Shown here: one piece after another, positions 44,432 through 55,512 of the stretch
How positions within the stretch are numbered: the stretch's first letter is position 1
Layout: every line of letters starts with the position of its first letter
Assembly (NCBI GenBank): GCA_051530055.1
Contig: CM121341.1
Location: 3,224,001-3,288,000 of the forward strand
DNA: 64,000 nt
Reading direction: 5' to 3'
Origin: Neoechinorhynchus agilis
Lineage: Eukaryota > Acanthocephala
Made by a program: the position numbers and the translations under genes
Notes under the pieces: generated by a model
The model's input: the letters and a program-made list of their open reading frames with translations, nothing else
Database searches by the model: none
Told to the model about the DNA's origin: nothing

Positions 44432-44553
44432 TGGTTGTTTTATGGCGAAGAAATTAAAATGATTTTATTTTAAAATCCAAGGCACAAAATTGTGCCGCCA
44501 AAAACCAATCAGATTTTAAAAATCATTTAAATTTCTTCGCCATAAAACAACCA
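44432..44553. repeat. Hairpin element (short inverted-repeat repeat)
   Basis: Arms 44432-44478 and 44512-44553 are inverted copies (TGGTTGTTTTATGGCGAAG pairs with CTTCGCCATAAAACAACCA). The loop holds the palindrome GGCACAAAATTGTGCC (44481-44496), which is identical at 59046-59061. The right arm and flank are shared with 19040-19135. A MITE-like foldback. Confidence 0.8.
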
Positions 44554-44944
44554 ATATGAACAGTTCAATCTTTAAATAATATCATATTTCCACGAGAACT
44601 GCATCTCACATTGAAATGACCTTATAAAAATAAGAAATTAAAAAAATTGATGTCAAAAATGATTTCGGGAGGATAGTAAAAGTCGGATTGTACACATTCC
44701 ACATTTGAAATCGATCAGTAGAAATGACGGGAAAAAATTGGAATACGAGATTCTTAATCTGAAAGGTTTCCAATTTAAAAAACTATTTTTATGGGACAAT
44801 CAGTTATGCGATTCAGACAGGAATAAATCCGCAACCTCGATCCTCCATTCCGTCAAAAATGATGATTTTCTCGAGATTTAAGGATTATAATTCAGCCAGT
44901 ATTCATATTCGATTTATTTCATCGAAGCAAACTCTCAGAATTGA

Positions 44945-45148
44945 TCAGTACCACCGTGAGTAGAACACGATTTGGATGATCTCAAAAATAAGCGATCCAC
45001 AGACGATGAAAACGAGCAAGAAGATTAAATAAGTATTTAACGGATAACCTTGGTCCTTGGGCTTCGTTGTCTTTGGAACATTTCCACGATTGAGGACATT
45101 TTTGCTATGACTCTCAACAGCCTTCTTCATTCGAGACTTTGGAGCCAT
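44945..45148 (-). CDS. Stress-associated ER protein (RAMP4/SERP)
   Basis: 67 residues, the usual length of the family. The N-terminus has MAPKSRMKKA and NVLNRGNVPKT, matching the conserved ANEK.SKN+..RGNV pattern. A single C-terminal membrane span (about residues 38-58, LNTYLIFLLVFIVCGSLIF) follows. RAMP4 is a tail-anchored subunit associated with the Sec61 translocon that stabilises nascent membrane proteins during ER stress. Intronless. Its upstream side (minus strand) faces the 306-bp foldback at 45303. Confidence 0.92.
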   Translation of the reverse strand: MAPKSRMKKAVESHSKNVLNRGNVPKTTKPKDQGYPLNTYLIFLLVFIVCGSLIFEIIQIVFYSRWY

Positions 45149-45302
45149 ATTTGTTGACGACGTTCAATGAAAATCCTTAACCGACGACGCCATCTTGCTG
45201 GATATCTCGAGAAGGAAGAACCATTTATGACGTCTTAATATTTTTTAAAAGGAAATATTTAATATTATTTGTTCTATCCAATTGCTCCTTCGAGTGGATG
45301 TG

Positions 45303-45608
45303 TATTCTCAATGGCGAATTGTAACACACTCGAGTTTTATTGAAATCTTCATTGCGAATTTTCAAGGCCTCGGCATCCTTCCCAAGCATCCAAAAATGGA
45401 TGTGGTGGGGTCGGTAGCTTTGACTCGGGTGCGCGGGATCGTCGATTCCCGAATTGATGATAATCGATGGTCCCGTGCACCCGAGTCAAAGCTACCAACC
45501 CACCACATTAATTTTTAGATTCTTGAGAAGGAAGCTGAGGCCTTGAAAATTCGCTATAAAGAGTTTAATAATAAAACTCGAGTGTGTTACAAATCGCCAT
45601 TGAGAATA
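45303..45608. repeat. 306-bp full-length foldback (imperfect palindrome)
   Basis: TATTCTCAATGGCGAATTGT at 45303-45322 is inverted at the right end (45589-45608). Pairing continues through 45354-45374 with 45534-45554 and 45400-45431 with 45478-45508, leaving a loop of roughly 45 nt. The core is GC-rich (ACTCGGGTGC / GCACCCGAGT). AATATTATTTGT occurs at 45261-45272 and 45605-45616, a possible target duplication, though the left one is 30 bp away. It encodes nothing convincing. Confidence 0.85.
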
Positions 45609-45660
45609 TTATTTGTGTTAATTACATTTAACAAAAATTTCAATGTGGAAAAATGTGACA

Positions 45661-46960
45661 GAAGGATAAACTAAATCTTTGGATCCTACTGTCTTTGAAG
45701 TTTAAAAATTTAATAAAATCTAAATAAAAAACATCATAATGGCGGTAAGTCGTTATCGAAATTGACGCCGAATTCAATCATGAATTTCTCTAGGGTCTTT
45801 TACGTGTTCTCTGTACCTACCTTCAAGCATTTTTTTAAATTTCCTTCAATTGTTGCAACTTTTTCTTTTATGCTATTTTACCATCGCATTTTACTTCTTC
45901 AATTTTCTTAAAGTCGTATGAAAGTCATTGATTTTTATAACCTCATTTTTATCAGGAGACCAAATTACAATTTTTTGGCCTTTTTGAAGGATAAATTAAA
46001 TCTTTGGATCCTACTGTCTTTGAAGTTTAAAAATTTAATAAAATCTGAATAAAAAACTTCATAATGGCGGTAAGTCGTTATCGAAATTGACGCCGAATTC
46101 AATCATGAATTTCTCTAGGGTCTTTTACGTGTTCTCTGTACCTACCTTCAAGCATTTTTTTAAATTTCCTTCAATTGTTGCAACTTTTTCTTTTATGCTA
46201 TTTTACCATCGCATTTTACTTCTTCAATTTTCTTAAAGTCGTATGAAAGTCATTGATTTTTATAACCTCATTTTTATCAGGAGACCAAATTACAATTTTT
46301 TGGCCTTTTTGAAGGATAAATTAAATCTTTGGATCCTACTGTCTTTGAAGTTTAAAAATTTAATAAAATCTGAATAAAAAACTTCATAATGGCGGTAAGT
46401 CGTTATCGAAATTGACGCCGAATTCAATCATGAATTTCTCTAGGGTCTTTTACGTGTTCTCTGTACCTACCTTCAAGCATTTTTTTAAATTTCCTTCAAT
46501 TGTTGCAACTTTTTCTTTTATGCTATTTTACCATCACATTTTATTTCTTCAATTTTCTTAAAGTCGTATGAAAGTCATTGATTTTTATAACCTCATTTTT
46601 ATCAGGAGACCAAATTACAATTTTTTGGCCTTTTTGAAGGATAAATTAAATCTTTGGATCCTACTGTCTTTGAAGTTTAAAAATTTAATAAAATCTGAAT
46701 AAAAAACTTCATAATGGCGGTAAGTCGTTATCGAAATTGACGCCGAATTCAATCATGAATTTCTCTAGGGTCTTTTACGTGTTCTCTGTACGTACCTTCA
46801 AGCATTTTTTTAAATTTCCTTCAATTGTTGCAACTTTTTCTTTTATGCTATTTTACCATCACATTTTATTTCTTCAATTTTCTTAAAGTCGTATGAAAGT
46901 CATTGATTTTTATAACCTCATTTTTATCAGGAGATCAAATTACAATTTTTGGCCTTTTGG
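45661..46960. repeat. Four tandem copies of a 325-bp unit
   Basis: Units begin GAAGGATAAA at 45661, 45986, 46311 and 46636, spaced exactly 325 bp, and end TTTTTGGCCTTTTT. Differences are few, for example ACTAAATC in the first and CACATTTTAT for CGCATTTTAC in the last two. No reading frame is conserved across them. Exact spacing and low divergence indicate recent tandem amplification. Confidence 0.95.
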
Positions 46961-47137
46961 ACAATCCTAACAGTTTCAATAAAATCTTTGAACATTGCAC
47001 CAATTTAATTTCAATCAAAAATATCCTCGTTTTAATCAACCGAAGATTACACACGAAAAAACTTCATTTGAACAGTCAGGATCACGTGCGCATTTAGATT
47101 AAAGTAAAATTTTATTATTCATTTAAACCATTGAACA

Positions 47138-47497
47138 TTAAAAATCAAAATATTCATTACATGTCATTTTCTTGTTTTCCAATTTAAATCCACCGTCGGC
47201 ATTTACCGAAATTAGACTTTCACAAATATCCCTACCGTCTGGTCCTCGTGTTCTACTTTGTGAGATCGTTCCTGATATTTCCCTCATCATTACTTTAATC
47301 GGCACAATCTTACATGATCCTTTTCCAGGATTTTTGAAACATAGTTCCTTCCTGATTTCACCAAACTCTCGATCGTGTACGAAAATCGAATCAGCGATCG
47401 GTATATATTTGTGCTCCGTAGCTAACGATTGGCCTTCGATCGATGGTGGAACAGAAAATAGGACAATAAGTGAAAACGCAGCTTTGAAAACACACAT
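47138..47497 (-). CDS. Small secreted protein with four cysteines
   Basis: 119 residues. The first ~22 form a signal peptide (FKAAFSLIVLFSVPPSIEG), and the rest is soluble with cysteines at about 53, 62, 92 and 113 in ELCFKNPGKGSCKIVP, DICES and MTCNEYF, enough for two disulfides. No family recognised. It is a complete frame with a plausible Met start. Regulation is not evident. Confidence 0.6.
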   Translation of the reverse strand: MCVFKAAFSLIVLFSVPPSIEGQSLATEHKYIPIADSIFVHDREFGEIRKELCFKNPGKGSCKIVPIKVMMREISGTISQSRTRGPDGRDICESLISVNADGGFKLENKKMTCNEYFDF

Positions 47498-47807
47498 TAA
47501 ACTTTAAGACGTTGTGGTGCATTTAGAAAGTCTTAGTCTACAGTGAAAATGAGACACATTAATAATTTATGACTTTAACGTTTCACGTCAAGATGGCATA
47601 GAAGTTGAGAAAACTGCTGTTTTCCTCTTCGTTTAGTGTTCGCAGATAGAAATGAACAATTCTATTGCCGTACCCCTCGTTCTCACATGAATGTACTGAA
47701 AAGAGAAAATCTCGAGTGCGTTTTGATTTCTGTTAAACCGGATTAAAAAATTAGAAATGCGATATTCCACAGTTACTAATTGCTAACAACGCAAAATAAA
47801 TTCAAAC

Positions 47808-48440
47808 TTGCAGTTTGTTTCCAATGAGTATTTAATTATTTTAGACATGATGATAATTTACGGCAACTCGGTCACTGAAATCGTTTATTTCTCGGATTAT
47901 TATCTTTGGCGGAAAAGATACTTTCTTTTTCTTAGTACCGATATTTCAGGCCAGATAATTCCGGCATTTTCTCAAAGTTTGCCATCTAAAACACGAACAT
48001 TAGCGTTATCCTACGGACTGGTAATCCGTGTTCTTGAACTCATTGTCCAGTGCAGCCGATGGAAGGCAATAGAGCCTGCATATCAGCTTAAAATTACCAT
48101 TGAAAAGGCAGTGGTGCTCTAGCTCAGAGGTTCCAGTGGACAATGAGTCAAGGAACGGGGTTTTATAAATATGTTGCAAGGCTAATGTTCGAAATTAGTG
48201 AACTCAAATCTAGATTGGCAAAACCACCAATAGAAAGAAATCGTTTATGTCAGTTTAGAATAATTTTATTGTCTTCAAAATGCTTTGAGAAAACAAGACT
48301 TCCAAGTCGTCAACATTTCATCCGCTTCAAAAGACGAGTTCAATGTTATCAAAACGGTCCATGAGACACCAATGCGAGGAAAGCCTTTGCAAATGTGGAC
48401 AGCCTATAATAAAGATTATCGTAATCTACTAAACCTTTAA
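47808..48440 (+). CDS. Possible gene fragment, membrane-protein-like
   Basis: Frames at 47808-48122 and 48143-48364 are more protein-like than neighbours. The first has YLIILDMMIIYGNSVTEIV and LALSYGLVIRVLELIVQC followed by WKAIEPAYQL. The pattern loosely recalls XK-related proteins, but the evidence is weak. The two frames could be exons of one gene or unrelated. Confidence 0.25.
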
Positions 48441-48639
48441 GAGTTGTTTACCACAGTTCAAACTTTTATTTTAAATCACAGCGACGAAGGCATTCTACTT
48501 TCATCAAGGGGAAAAATTGGTAACGATATCGAAATGCGCGAAATTTCAAGTGGCAAAGGACATGGAACTCGGATGGATCATCAAAAAAAGAGTAATTCGA
48601 CCATTTCATTTTTTCTTTTAATCAAGTCGTTTACTTAAT

Positions 48640-50505
48640 CAATGCATTTATTGGTGTTTGAGTAGTGCAATTTAAATTTTTAAAAAAAGTCGACGCGTGC
48701 TAATTCTAAAATTTTATCTCAGAATCGCATTGTATTCCTTAGGACGAAATGGCCGCTAATCTTCCAATATTTCGGATTTTCACGATTATGCATAAATGTA
48801 AATCGCATTTTGAAATTTCCACAGGTTACAACCAGTAGCATTATTCAACTTTCAGTCTCGATTCATCTTTGGAACAAAAGATATAAAATGAACTAATTCG
48901 ATTTGTAACGAACACACTGGAGTTTAAGCGGTGTTTTGACAGGAAAAATTCTGCAGCTAAAAATTTGATAACTTCAGCATTGTCGACTTTTTTGTTTTTT
49001 AGAGTTTAAATCAGCTCGATTATTTCTTGCTGCATAAAAAGCAAAATGATCTTATCGATATGTCAAAGTAACTTCGAAATTAACACTGACTTTTCGATGC
49101 GTTTTGAAATGCTATTTACCAATATATTTCTACCGGATTTTATGAAGGCTTTTAAAAGGAACAGAAGATTTGCTGTTAATTTGCATTTCTGAATGACCTC
49201 GCTTTAATGACGAATGTTCTCCAAGTGCAACCTTTTTTGGGACATTGTGAAGAATTTCTTTTCCAAAAAATAACCAAGGCATTTTTTGTTGTTTGGAATG
49301 AGAGCTGATAATGCAATCGCTTGTATAAAAATTGCGAATGTTCAATTTACTTGTTGGTTTCATCACAATCATGGCTATCGATTTTTTGTTAGCGAAATGC
49401 AATATCAGCGTCAGTGAGACAAATGCGATACTTAATCTTTTATTTGACACACAAAAACGTCAATAGAATCGAACATTCCTACGATTAGACAATATCACAC
49501 TGTATTCGTGGAAATAAAATCGTAGATCGAGATGCGAATACAAGAATTTTTGCAAGAAAACGTTTCTTGTACTTTGCACAAGGAAAAACATTATAATCCT
49601 TACTTAATCGACGAGTTTCTCTATTTTTTAATTTTCTTTTAATTATAGCAATTTACATTTCTAAATTAATTCGCTTTAATGACGAGTGTTCTCCAAGTGC
49701 TGTCTTTTTTAGGATTTTTTGAACAATTCCTTTGCTAAAAAATATCAAAGTTAATATTTTAATTTGCAGCGGATATGATAATTTACATTTAATTGACAGA
49801 AAAATCATTGATTTTCGATAGAAATGGGAAAGGCATGTTTCCTACATGGAAAAATGATCTATTGGACGAGCTGCACAAGAAAAATCTATTTACCATAAAT
49901 TGCCCGGTCATTTTTAGCCAATCAGCGCTCGATACTAAAATTGCTATTTATTTCTAGGAACGGTGATGGTTGAGAGTAATTATTTAGTAAAATTACATTA
50001 TTTAAGGTTATTCCATTCTCGCGAATGATTGAATACCTTTAAATGAAATCTTAAGGTTCTCTTTATGAATTTTATCTTAAAAGTAAACGCCGATTTATTC
50101 CTGTTGATGATCGAGGCGGAGTCAGACGAGATATGTAGAAATGTTAAATAGGATCGCTTCCAACCGTTTTCCTTCCATATAAATGCAACTTTTTCGTGTT
50201 GAATGTTCGATATGTTTAGATTTTTAAGTCCAAAATAACTCATGCGAATCTCGTGCTTAATTTTTTGGACTGATAGTTTTTGTAAGTTTCTTACCGGCTA
50301 ATATTTTACAAAAACTTAAATATAGAAACTATTTATTTTTAATATTTCATGATAAATTTCATTTAATGTTCCTACAAAGAAGTATCAAAGTCCAAAGCGA
50401 TTGCATAAGTGGCATAAATCGTGTTTACAAATAGTTAATTTACACGATTAAAGAATGAAGGCATTTTGGAAAATCTATCAAAGATTTAAAGTCGATTTAC
50501 ATTTA
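48640..50505. other. Intergenic, AT-rich, with a diverged direct repeat
   Basis: Bases 49199-49280 and 49672-49750 share CGCTTTAATGACGA and GTTCTCCAAGTGC followed by a similar T-rich stretch, so they are diverged copies. Small minus-strand frames at 49130, 49998 and 50506 are AT-rich. I cannot support them as genes. Confidence 0.45.
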
Positions 50506-50947
50506 TTATAGACAATGATGGGATTCTCCATTTTTTAACTTAAAAGCTATTCCTCGGGGAAACGCATACAATCTTATCACGAGCAATATTCGATCAATGA
50601 TTTCTTTCAACATTAATTTCAATTTGACGTTATGACAATAATATTCGTATGCTTTTTTCTCCTTTGAGCAAATACCTTCAGGGTTTTCTTTATTGTTGCA
50701 AAATGGCATTTGTAAATGTCCAGTAATATGTAGTTATTTAAATCCATTGTACTTCTACGTTCATAGTATTCTGGTGGTAAAATTTCGTCAAACTTAACTT
50801 ATAAAAATGTATATTTTTAAACTTTTACGCTTCTGAACATCAAGGCTATCTTGATAATAAAAAATTCAATTCATTGTGTATCAATATAGAAAGTACAGTT
50901 TAACTATGCTTTCGAATAAAAAAAGATGGGTTTAGAGAATCGAATCT

Positions 50948-51979
50948 TTGTTCATTAAGTATCTATTCACTGATCTCGAAATGACCATGAGTAAAAAGGA
51001 AGACGAGAAAATTCAACGGAGTAATCCATTGGATTCTGATACTTACAAAGATTTAATCACTATGTCTATCGCAAGCAGCCTGCACGGTTATCTCACTCAA
51101 CATGGCATCTATATTTGGATCATCCAAAACTTTGAATACTTCAGACAGCGACAACGGTTTTCTCTTTGCAAACAATCGAAAAGTGCCACCCGCCACAGTC
51201 CCTCCGTTAATGAAAAGTTTTATCGGTTTCCACCTACCAATCGTAAAAGACCATCGCTTTGGGCTATAAATCCAAATTACAAAAAAGGAATACCGAATAG
51301 AAAACGAAGAATTGATTCATTCACAGGAGATCAAGGGGCCGTGGAGGCACGCCGTCCGAAAAATACACCCCATCATTCGCAGCAATGCGATGCCACTTTC
51401 GACCTTCAAAATAATCCATTCATAAGCAATCCGACGAACACTAATGGATTCATTTTTAATAGTTCACTAAATGTACCGCCTGCGGATATAAATGCCGGCA
51501 TCGGTCAAAATTCTTTTGCCTATTTCGACAAACAAAACCCGGAATTCGGATTCCAACCGCTTTTAAATGCGTACAATTCGACCGCAGTAGCTACAAATCC
51601 CCAAGTTTCCACGAATGTGGCAACAAATCCGACTTATGGATATCAAGGTCAACAGTTGGTCCAACAACAGTTTTTCAACAATGGACAAGTTCAAAATGCT
51701 CAACATTACTCTAATGGCTATCATGGAGGCCAAAGCACTTACCAAAATACTCCACAAACCATGCAATTCTATCAACCAAATAACGATTTTAATTTCAATC
51801 AGCAACAACCTACACAAAACGTACAGATTTCCTCTCAAAACCAATGTGCTCCTCAGAATTATTTAAATGCAAGCGAAGTGATTAAACGTCAATTTCCAGT
51901 CCAAAACGAAGCAAGAGATCAAGCCTTTGAACCTAATAGTAGACCCTCGAACGATCCTCCTTTTACTGAACCAAATTGA
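50948..51979 (+). CDS. Divergent forkhead transcription factor with Q/N-rich tail
   Basis: 343 residues, single exon. A forkhead domain spans about residues 33-112: YKDLITMSIASS (helix 1), IYIWIIQNFEYFRQRQRF (helix 2), then SATRHSPSVNEKFYRFP in place of the usual WKNSIRHNLSLH-KF recognition helix, and SLWAINPNYKKG in wing 2. The DLIT start and the long linker are nearest to the FoxO/FoxN style, but no orthologue can be assigned. The base-contacting Asn and first Trp are replaced while Arg-His is kept. The tail (about 180-343) is rich in Gln and Asn, like an activation or prion-like domain. The start may be Met 12 (50981), as the first 11 residues are hydrophobic and atypical. Confidence 0.75.
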   Translation: MFIKYLFTDLEMTMSKKEDEKIQRSNPLDSDTYKDLITMSIASSLHGYLTQHGIYIWIIQNFEYFRQRQRFSLCKQSKSATRHSPSVNEKFYRFPPTNRKRPSLWAINPNYKKGIPNRKRRIDSFTGDQGAVEARRPKNTPHHSQQCDATFDLQNNPFISNPTNTNGFIFNSSLNVPPADINAGIGQNSFAYFDKQNPEFGFQPLLNAYNSTAVATNPQVSTNVATNPTYGYQGQQLVQQQFFNNGQVQNAQHYSNGYHGGQSTYQNTPQTMQFYQPNNDFNFNQQQPTQNVQISSQNQCAPQNYLNASEVIKRQFPVQNEARDQAFEPNSRPSNDPPFTEPN

Positions 51980-52560
51980 AATCAACGTTTAGAGCAACAT
52001 TTAGTAGATGATTGCATATTCCAAGTGCAATCTTGAGTTGTGCCTCAAATAGTGTTGCGCATCTCTTAGATAAATTAGATTTAGCGTAAATTTAGTGATT
52101 ATTGGCGGTTGGGGGATATTATAGCTGAGTTAAATATATGACTGGATTTCACACGGTGATCAATGAGCTCATTTAAATGCTACTAACTTTTTCGTGCTAG
52201 TTTTTGTGATCGTCTATTCCAGTCCTACCAAAAAGATGGTTGCAAAATTTAGACCAAAATGGAGTCCTAAATCTTGGTATAATTTTTCTTTATTAAAGGA
52301 TCTAAATTGCACGTTGTGATGCTCCTCTTCGGAGCACCTTTATTTTACGCGCTGTTTATGGATAAAAATTGCGCTGCGATATCCAAGAATAGTTGGTCAC
52401 CATGATTTCGGATTCATCGACCGTTTTCAAGAGAATTTTCTCATAAGAATTGGCAAGGTATACTTTGGAGAATACACGCATTCGGAATGAACTTCGATAT
52501 TTTAAAGAGATTATTGAAATCGACTATGCCATTATGGCATTAAACAAGTATTCTCTAATA
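51980..52560. other. Intergenic with a diverged repeat
   Basis: About 52345-52460 matches about 54330-54600 in pieces (GCGCTGTTTATGGATAAAAA, ATTGCG, AATAGTTG, TTCATCGACC, GAGAATTTTCTC). Probably remnants of one element. Confidence 0.45.
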
Positions 52561-52599
52561 AGTTTCATACAATGGTAGCGCTTATACATCTTAATGAAA

Positions 52600-53030
52600 A
52601 GGAATTATAAAAATGGTCAAAGAAATTGACATTACAGTTGACTACTTCCCTCTTATGATCATCTTCCTCGCGATTGTGAAGATAAGATTCGAGCCAGCGG
52701 ATATGCCACAAGTTGAGACCAAAATCGGAGAAGGGCCGGAGAAGGAGTGAATGGTCCACGGAGTCGAAAGCGTTCGATAAATCAAGTTGAATGAGACGGG
52801 TTAAACGGGAGGGATTACTGTCGAGGTTACTTAAGAGCGTGTCATAAATGTAAAGTACAGCGCCGGTTGTAGAAAATTTGGGCCAGAAGCCAAATTGTAG
52901 GGGCGATAACTTTTCCTGGAGTGAAAAAAGGCGAGATTTAAAACACTTTTCGATGATTTTTGAATGGATATTTGACGGAATAAACTTTTGGTTAACATAG
53001 ACCCGGTCATAACCTATTTGATTTTGATTT
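52600..53030 (-). mobile_element. LINE RT fragment (CR1/Jockey-like)
   Basis: The minus strand encodes IHSKIIEKCFKSRLFSLQEK, LSPLQFGFWPKFSTTGAVLY and LIQLDLSNAFDSVDHSLLL, the RT fingers and first palm motif (catalytic Asp in LDLSNAFDSVDH) of an APE-type LINE. About 220 bp match 63781-64000 almost base for base, so both come from one family. The second palm motif is missing. Confidence 0.8.
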
Positions 53031-53034
53031 ATTT

Positions 53035-53080
53035 GAGATATTTCGCGAGGTAACCTCGCCTCATCAGTCATCTAAAAATA
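53035..53080 (-). ncRNA. Hammerhead-ribozyme-like motif, type I minimal (candidate)
   Basis: Minus strand: CTGATGA (53067-53061), one extra G, a six-pair stem GCGAGG-TTA-CCTCGC, GAAA, then UAUC with self-complementary AUAU (53043-53037 region). Flanking TGA before CTGATGA pairs with TCA after the cleavage-site C. After a 2-by-2 internal loop, four more A-U pairs follow, making a helix I with an internal loop. All invariant core bases are present. It lies about 130 nt downstream of the PLE GIY-YIG remnant in the same orientation, where PLEs carry hammerheads. The extra base before helix II is the one unusual feature. Confidence 0.65.
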
Positions 53081-53175
53081 TGTTTTTCATCTTAAGTTTT
53101 TAAGCTCGAGTGCGCGGTATCGCCTAACCCGAAGGTCGGGGACCAATTATTCGCTCGGCTATACTGCGTTTTTCC

Positions 53176-53871
53176 ATGATTTTAGTATTGATTTTTAACA
53201 CGTCGCTGGTTAGAAGTTTCAAGCTAAAATTAGCTTTATTTCCTTCCATTGTGTTGGACACAGCGATGTGTAAGGCCTCCAAAACAAGCCGCCTTTTTAG
53301 GTTTTGCTCTATTTCTATAAAGTGCCACCAAAATCCACTCGATGCTTACATGCCTCTCGACGATTAGAGATTGCTGACGAATGCTCAAATCGACTGCAGA
53401 CTTGCTATTGTTGAGTGACCCTCTTCTCGATGCCTTGTATCGTTTGTCCGATATAGACTTTCTCACACTGATCACAGTGAATTCAATAGATCTCATGGGT
53501 CGGCTCAGTTTTACCCTTCCTCTTGGATGTGCATCTGAGAGCGATTCCTTTAGTACTGTATAGACGAATTCCAACCTTCTTATTCATAATGGAGTAAATC
53601 ATTTGATTCGTGTCATCATCAATGAAGTGCGCTTCCCCGGTCTATAATCCTTTTGGGATATCCCCTCATTTTCAGCTCCTTTACTATAATCTCCCTTTCC
53701 CAGCCGAGATTTTATGGGTCATCGGTTGGTAACTTGATCAGTGTGGTGGTCCTCATGGTAGATTCGTCTTGCGATAAAGTCCTAATTTTGCCTTGTGCAG
53801 GACGCTTGACAGGGACGTCCAGGAACGAGACCTCAAAGAGCTTCCATTTCGCACTGAATAGCTTCCGCTGA
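53176..53871 (-). mobile_element. PLE fragment: RT end and GIY-YIG
   Basis: The minus strand encodes FEVSFLDVPVKR (RT C-terminal), KELKMRGYPKRIID (the family NGYP motif) and CDQCEKVYIGQTIQGIEKRV (GIY-YIG core). It is closest to the PLE at 36 kb (KYIGQTKQGLSKRI). A broken remnant. The hammerhead-like motif follows it. Confidence 0.78.
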
Positions 53872-54034
53872 TATATCATTAACTGTGCTCATCGCTTCAA
53901 TTAATGAGTTCTTTAGAGTTTCAGTAACTCGTTTAAAGCATTTCTTTAGTGCGACATCAATAAGAGTAGAATACTTGGCTGATTCTCGTTCACTGTTCGT
54001 TGATTTGTTAAGGGAGTAGATGTTGAGCATCTTA

Positions 54035-55512
54035 GTTTAGCGAATATTTTTGCAGAATAGCACGTTTTTTATCGTTTGTAAAAACCCTATTAAACATCGT
54101 AAATTTTTCACTTGAGTTTTTGTTAGTAGGGAAAATCTATAAAAATTTGAGTTTGCAAGAATCACTATGCAAAAAACCTAAACTCCATGTCTCATGACTA
54201 CGATGGATTTCACAGGGAATAGGATGTATTCTTTGGTTTATTTAGAATTAGTTTTGTCACCAATTTTAGTCCGGATGGATCACGCCAAGTGGACACATCC
54301 ACAAGCGTATTTAAAAATTCAAAACGCATGTCGTGCGCTGTTTATGGATAAAAATTGCGATGTCCGAGAATAGTTGATCTCCATCCTTTGCTGAAGTCTC
54401 GTGGTTGAGCCTAGCACAGTTGAGCGACAGATGATTGAGTCTTAGAAGGTTAGATTTCGTTCTCCCTTCCTTTGTAGATGTAAAAAGTCGGGTGAGTGTA
54501 CCACGACTTCGAGTTCATCGACCTTTTTTTCTAAAGATCAATCAGCTTGTTTTTCTTAAGACGTCCCACTCCAAAGGAGAATTTTCTCGTAAGAGCGAAA
54601 GATGCAGTGCAGAGAGATCTCGACCCACATTAAAATGTTTTATTCCTTCCAATCATTCTTATGTGACAATGGCGAATTTAAAATGAATAGAGCATCCTCT
54701 AAGAAAAACATGAGTTGCATTTTAAAATCAATTCTGATCTTAAGAAGGATATGGTCACCAAAAGCGAATTGAACAAAGCATAAGCTGTTAAGATCGAGCG
54801 ATTAGAACAGCTTAGTTTGTGCAGTTAAAATTGTTGTTCGTAATACGATGAAAAAAGTTGTTTTTATACAATAATTTCCGTGATTAAGTTTTTTCTTTGA
54901 TATTTTAATTCAGGCTCAAACAAAGCACAAAATTAAGCGGTATAATTATGAAATTAAATAGAATTTTGCGGCAGCAACAGCTAGAAACTTGTTGTTCGTT
55001 AAACGAAACTGAAGCCGCTAAAACAGCATCGTCCAGCAACAACGAAAAAGGCTATATAAATTTGATTTACAGATCGATCGCCCATTCTTGCTATGAAATA
55101 GCACCTAATTGATACTTTGTTAAATTGGTCTTGCTGATCGTAAAACAATTGATAACGATGAAATTATCGATTTGGGAAGTTGTAGTGTAAAAAAGGCTAA
55201 AAAATAATCAGCAGATATTGATTTTTTTAAATGTGAATAAGTGCACTGGCCTGACGCACTCGATAAAAATTATTATCTTCATTAATATCTATATTGTTTC
55301 GTTTTGCGATTGATCTATTATAATTATGCCGTTTGATCACATCCTGCTTGACCGATTGGAGAAAAAGAATAAAAACTAATAATCACGTGATCGATGAATA
55401 AGCACGTAACTTAGTCTCGATCACGTTCCAAGTTTATGGCTTATAAGTACGGACCGACGCAAATATATCAGGTAAAAGTGTCCAATAGGTCGAGAATTGG
55501 TTAGATTGTCTA
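54035..55512. other. Intergenic upstream of OGT
   Basis: It includes the diverged repeat at about 54330-54600 noted above. The rest is AT-rich without a supported gene. A TTATAAGT at 55440-55447, 66-73 nt before the OGT ATG, could serve as a TATA box. Confidence 0.4.

Noticed and set aside
48030-48155. tRNA-like hairpin
   Set aside because: A 17-base inverted match exists (48033-48049 with 48136-48152), but there is no cloverleaf or A/B box.
49130-50709. Minus-strand frames of 67-106 codons
   Set aside because: Low-complexity AT-rich composition, no motifs, no convincing splice joins. The first overlaps a diverged repeat.
53236-53574. 112-codon minus frame as a host gene
   Set aside because: It overlaps PLE GIY-YIG sequence in another frame, which carries the recognisable motifs.
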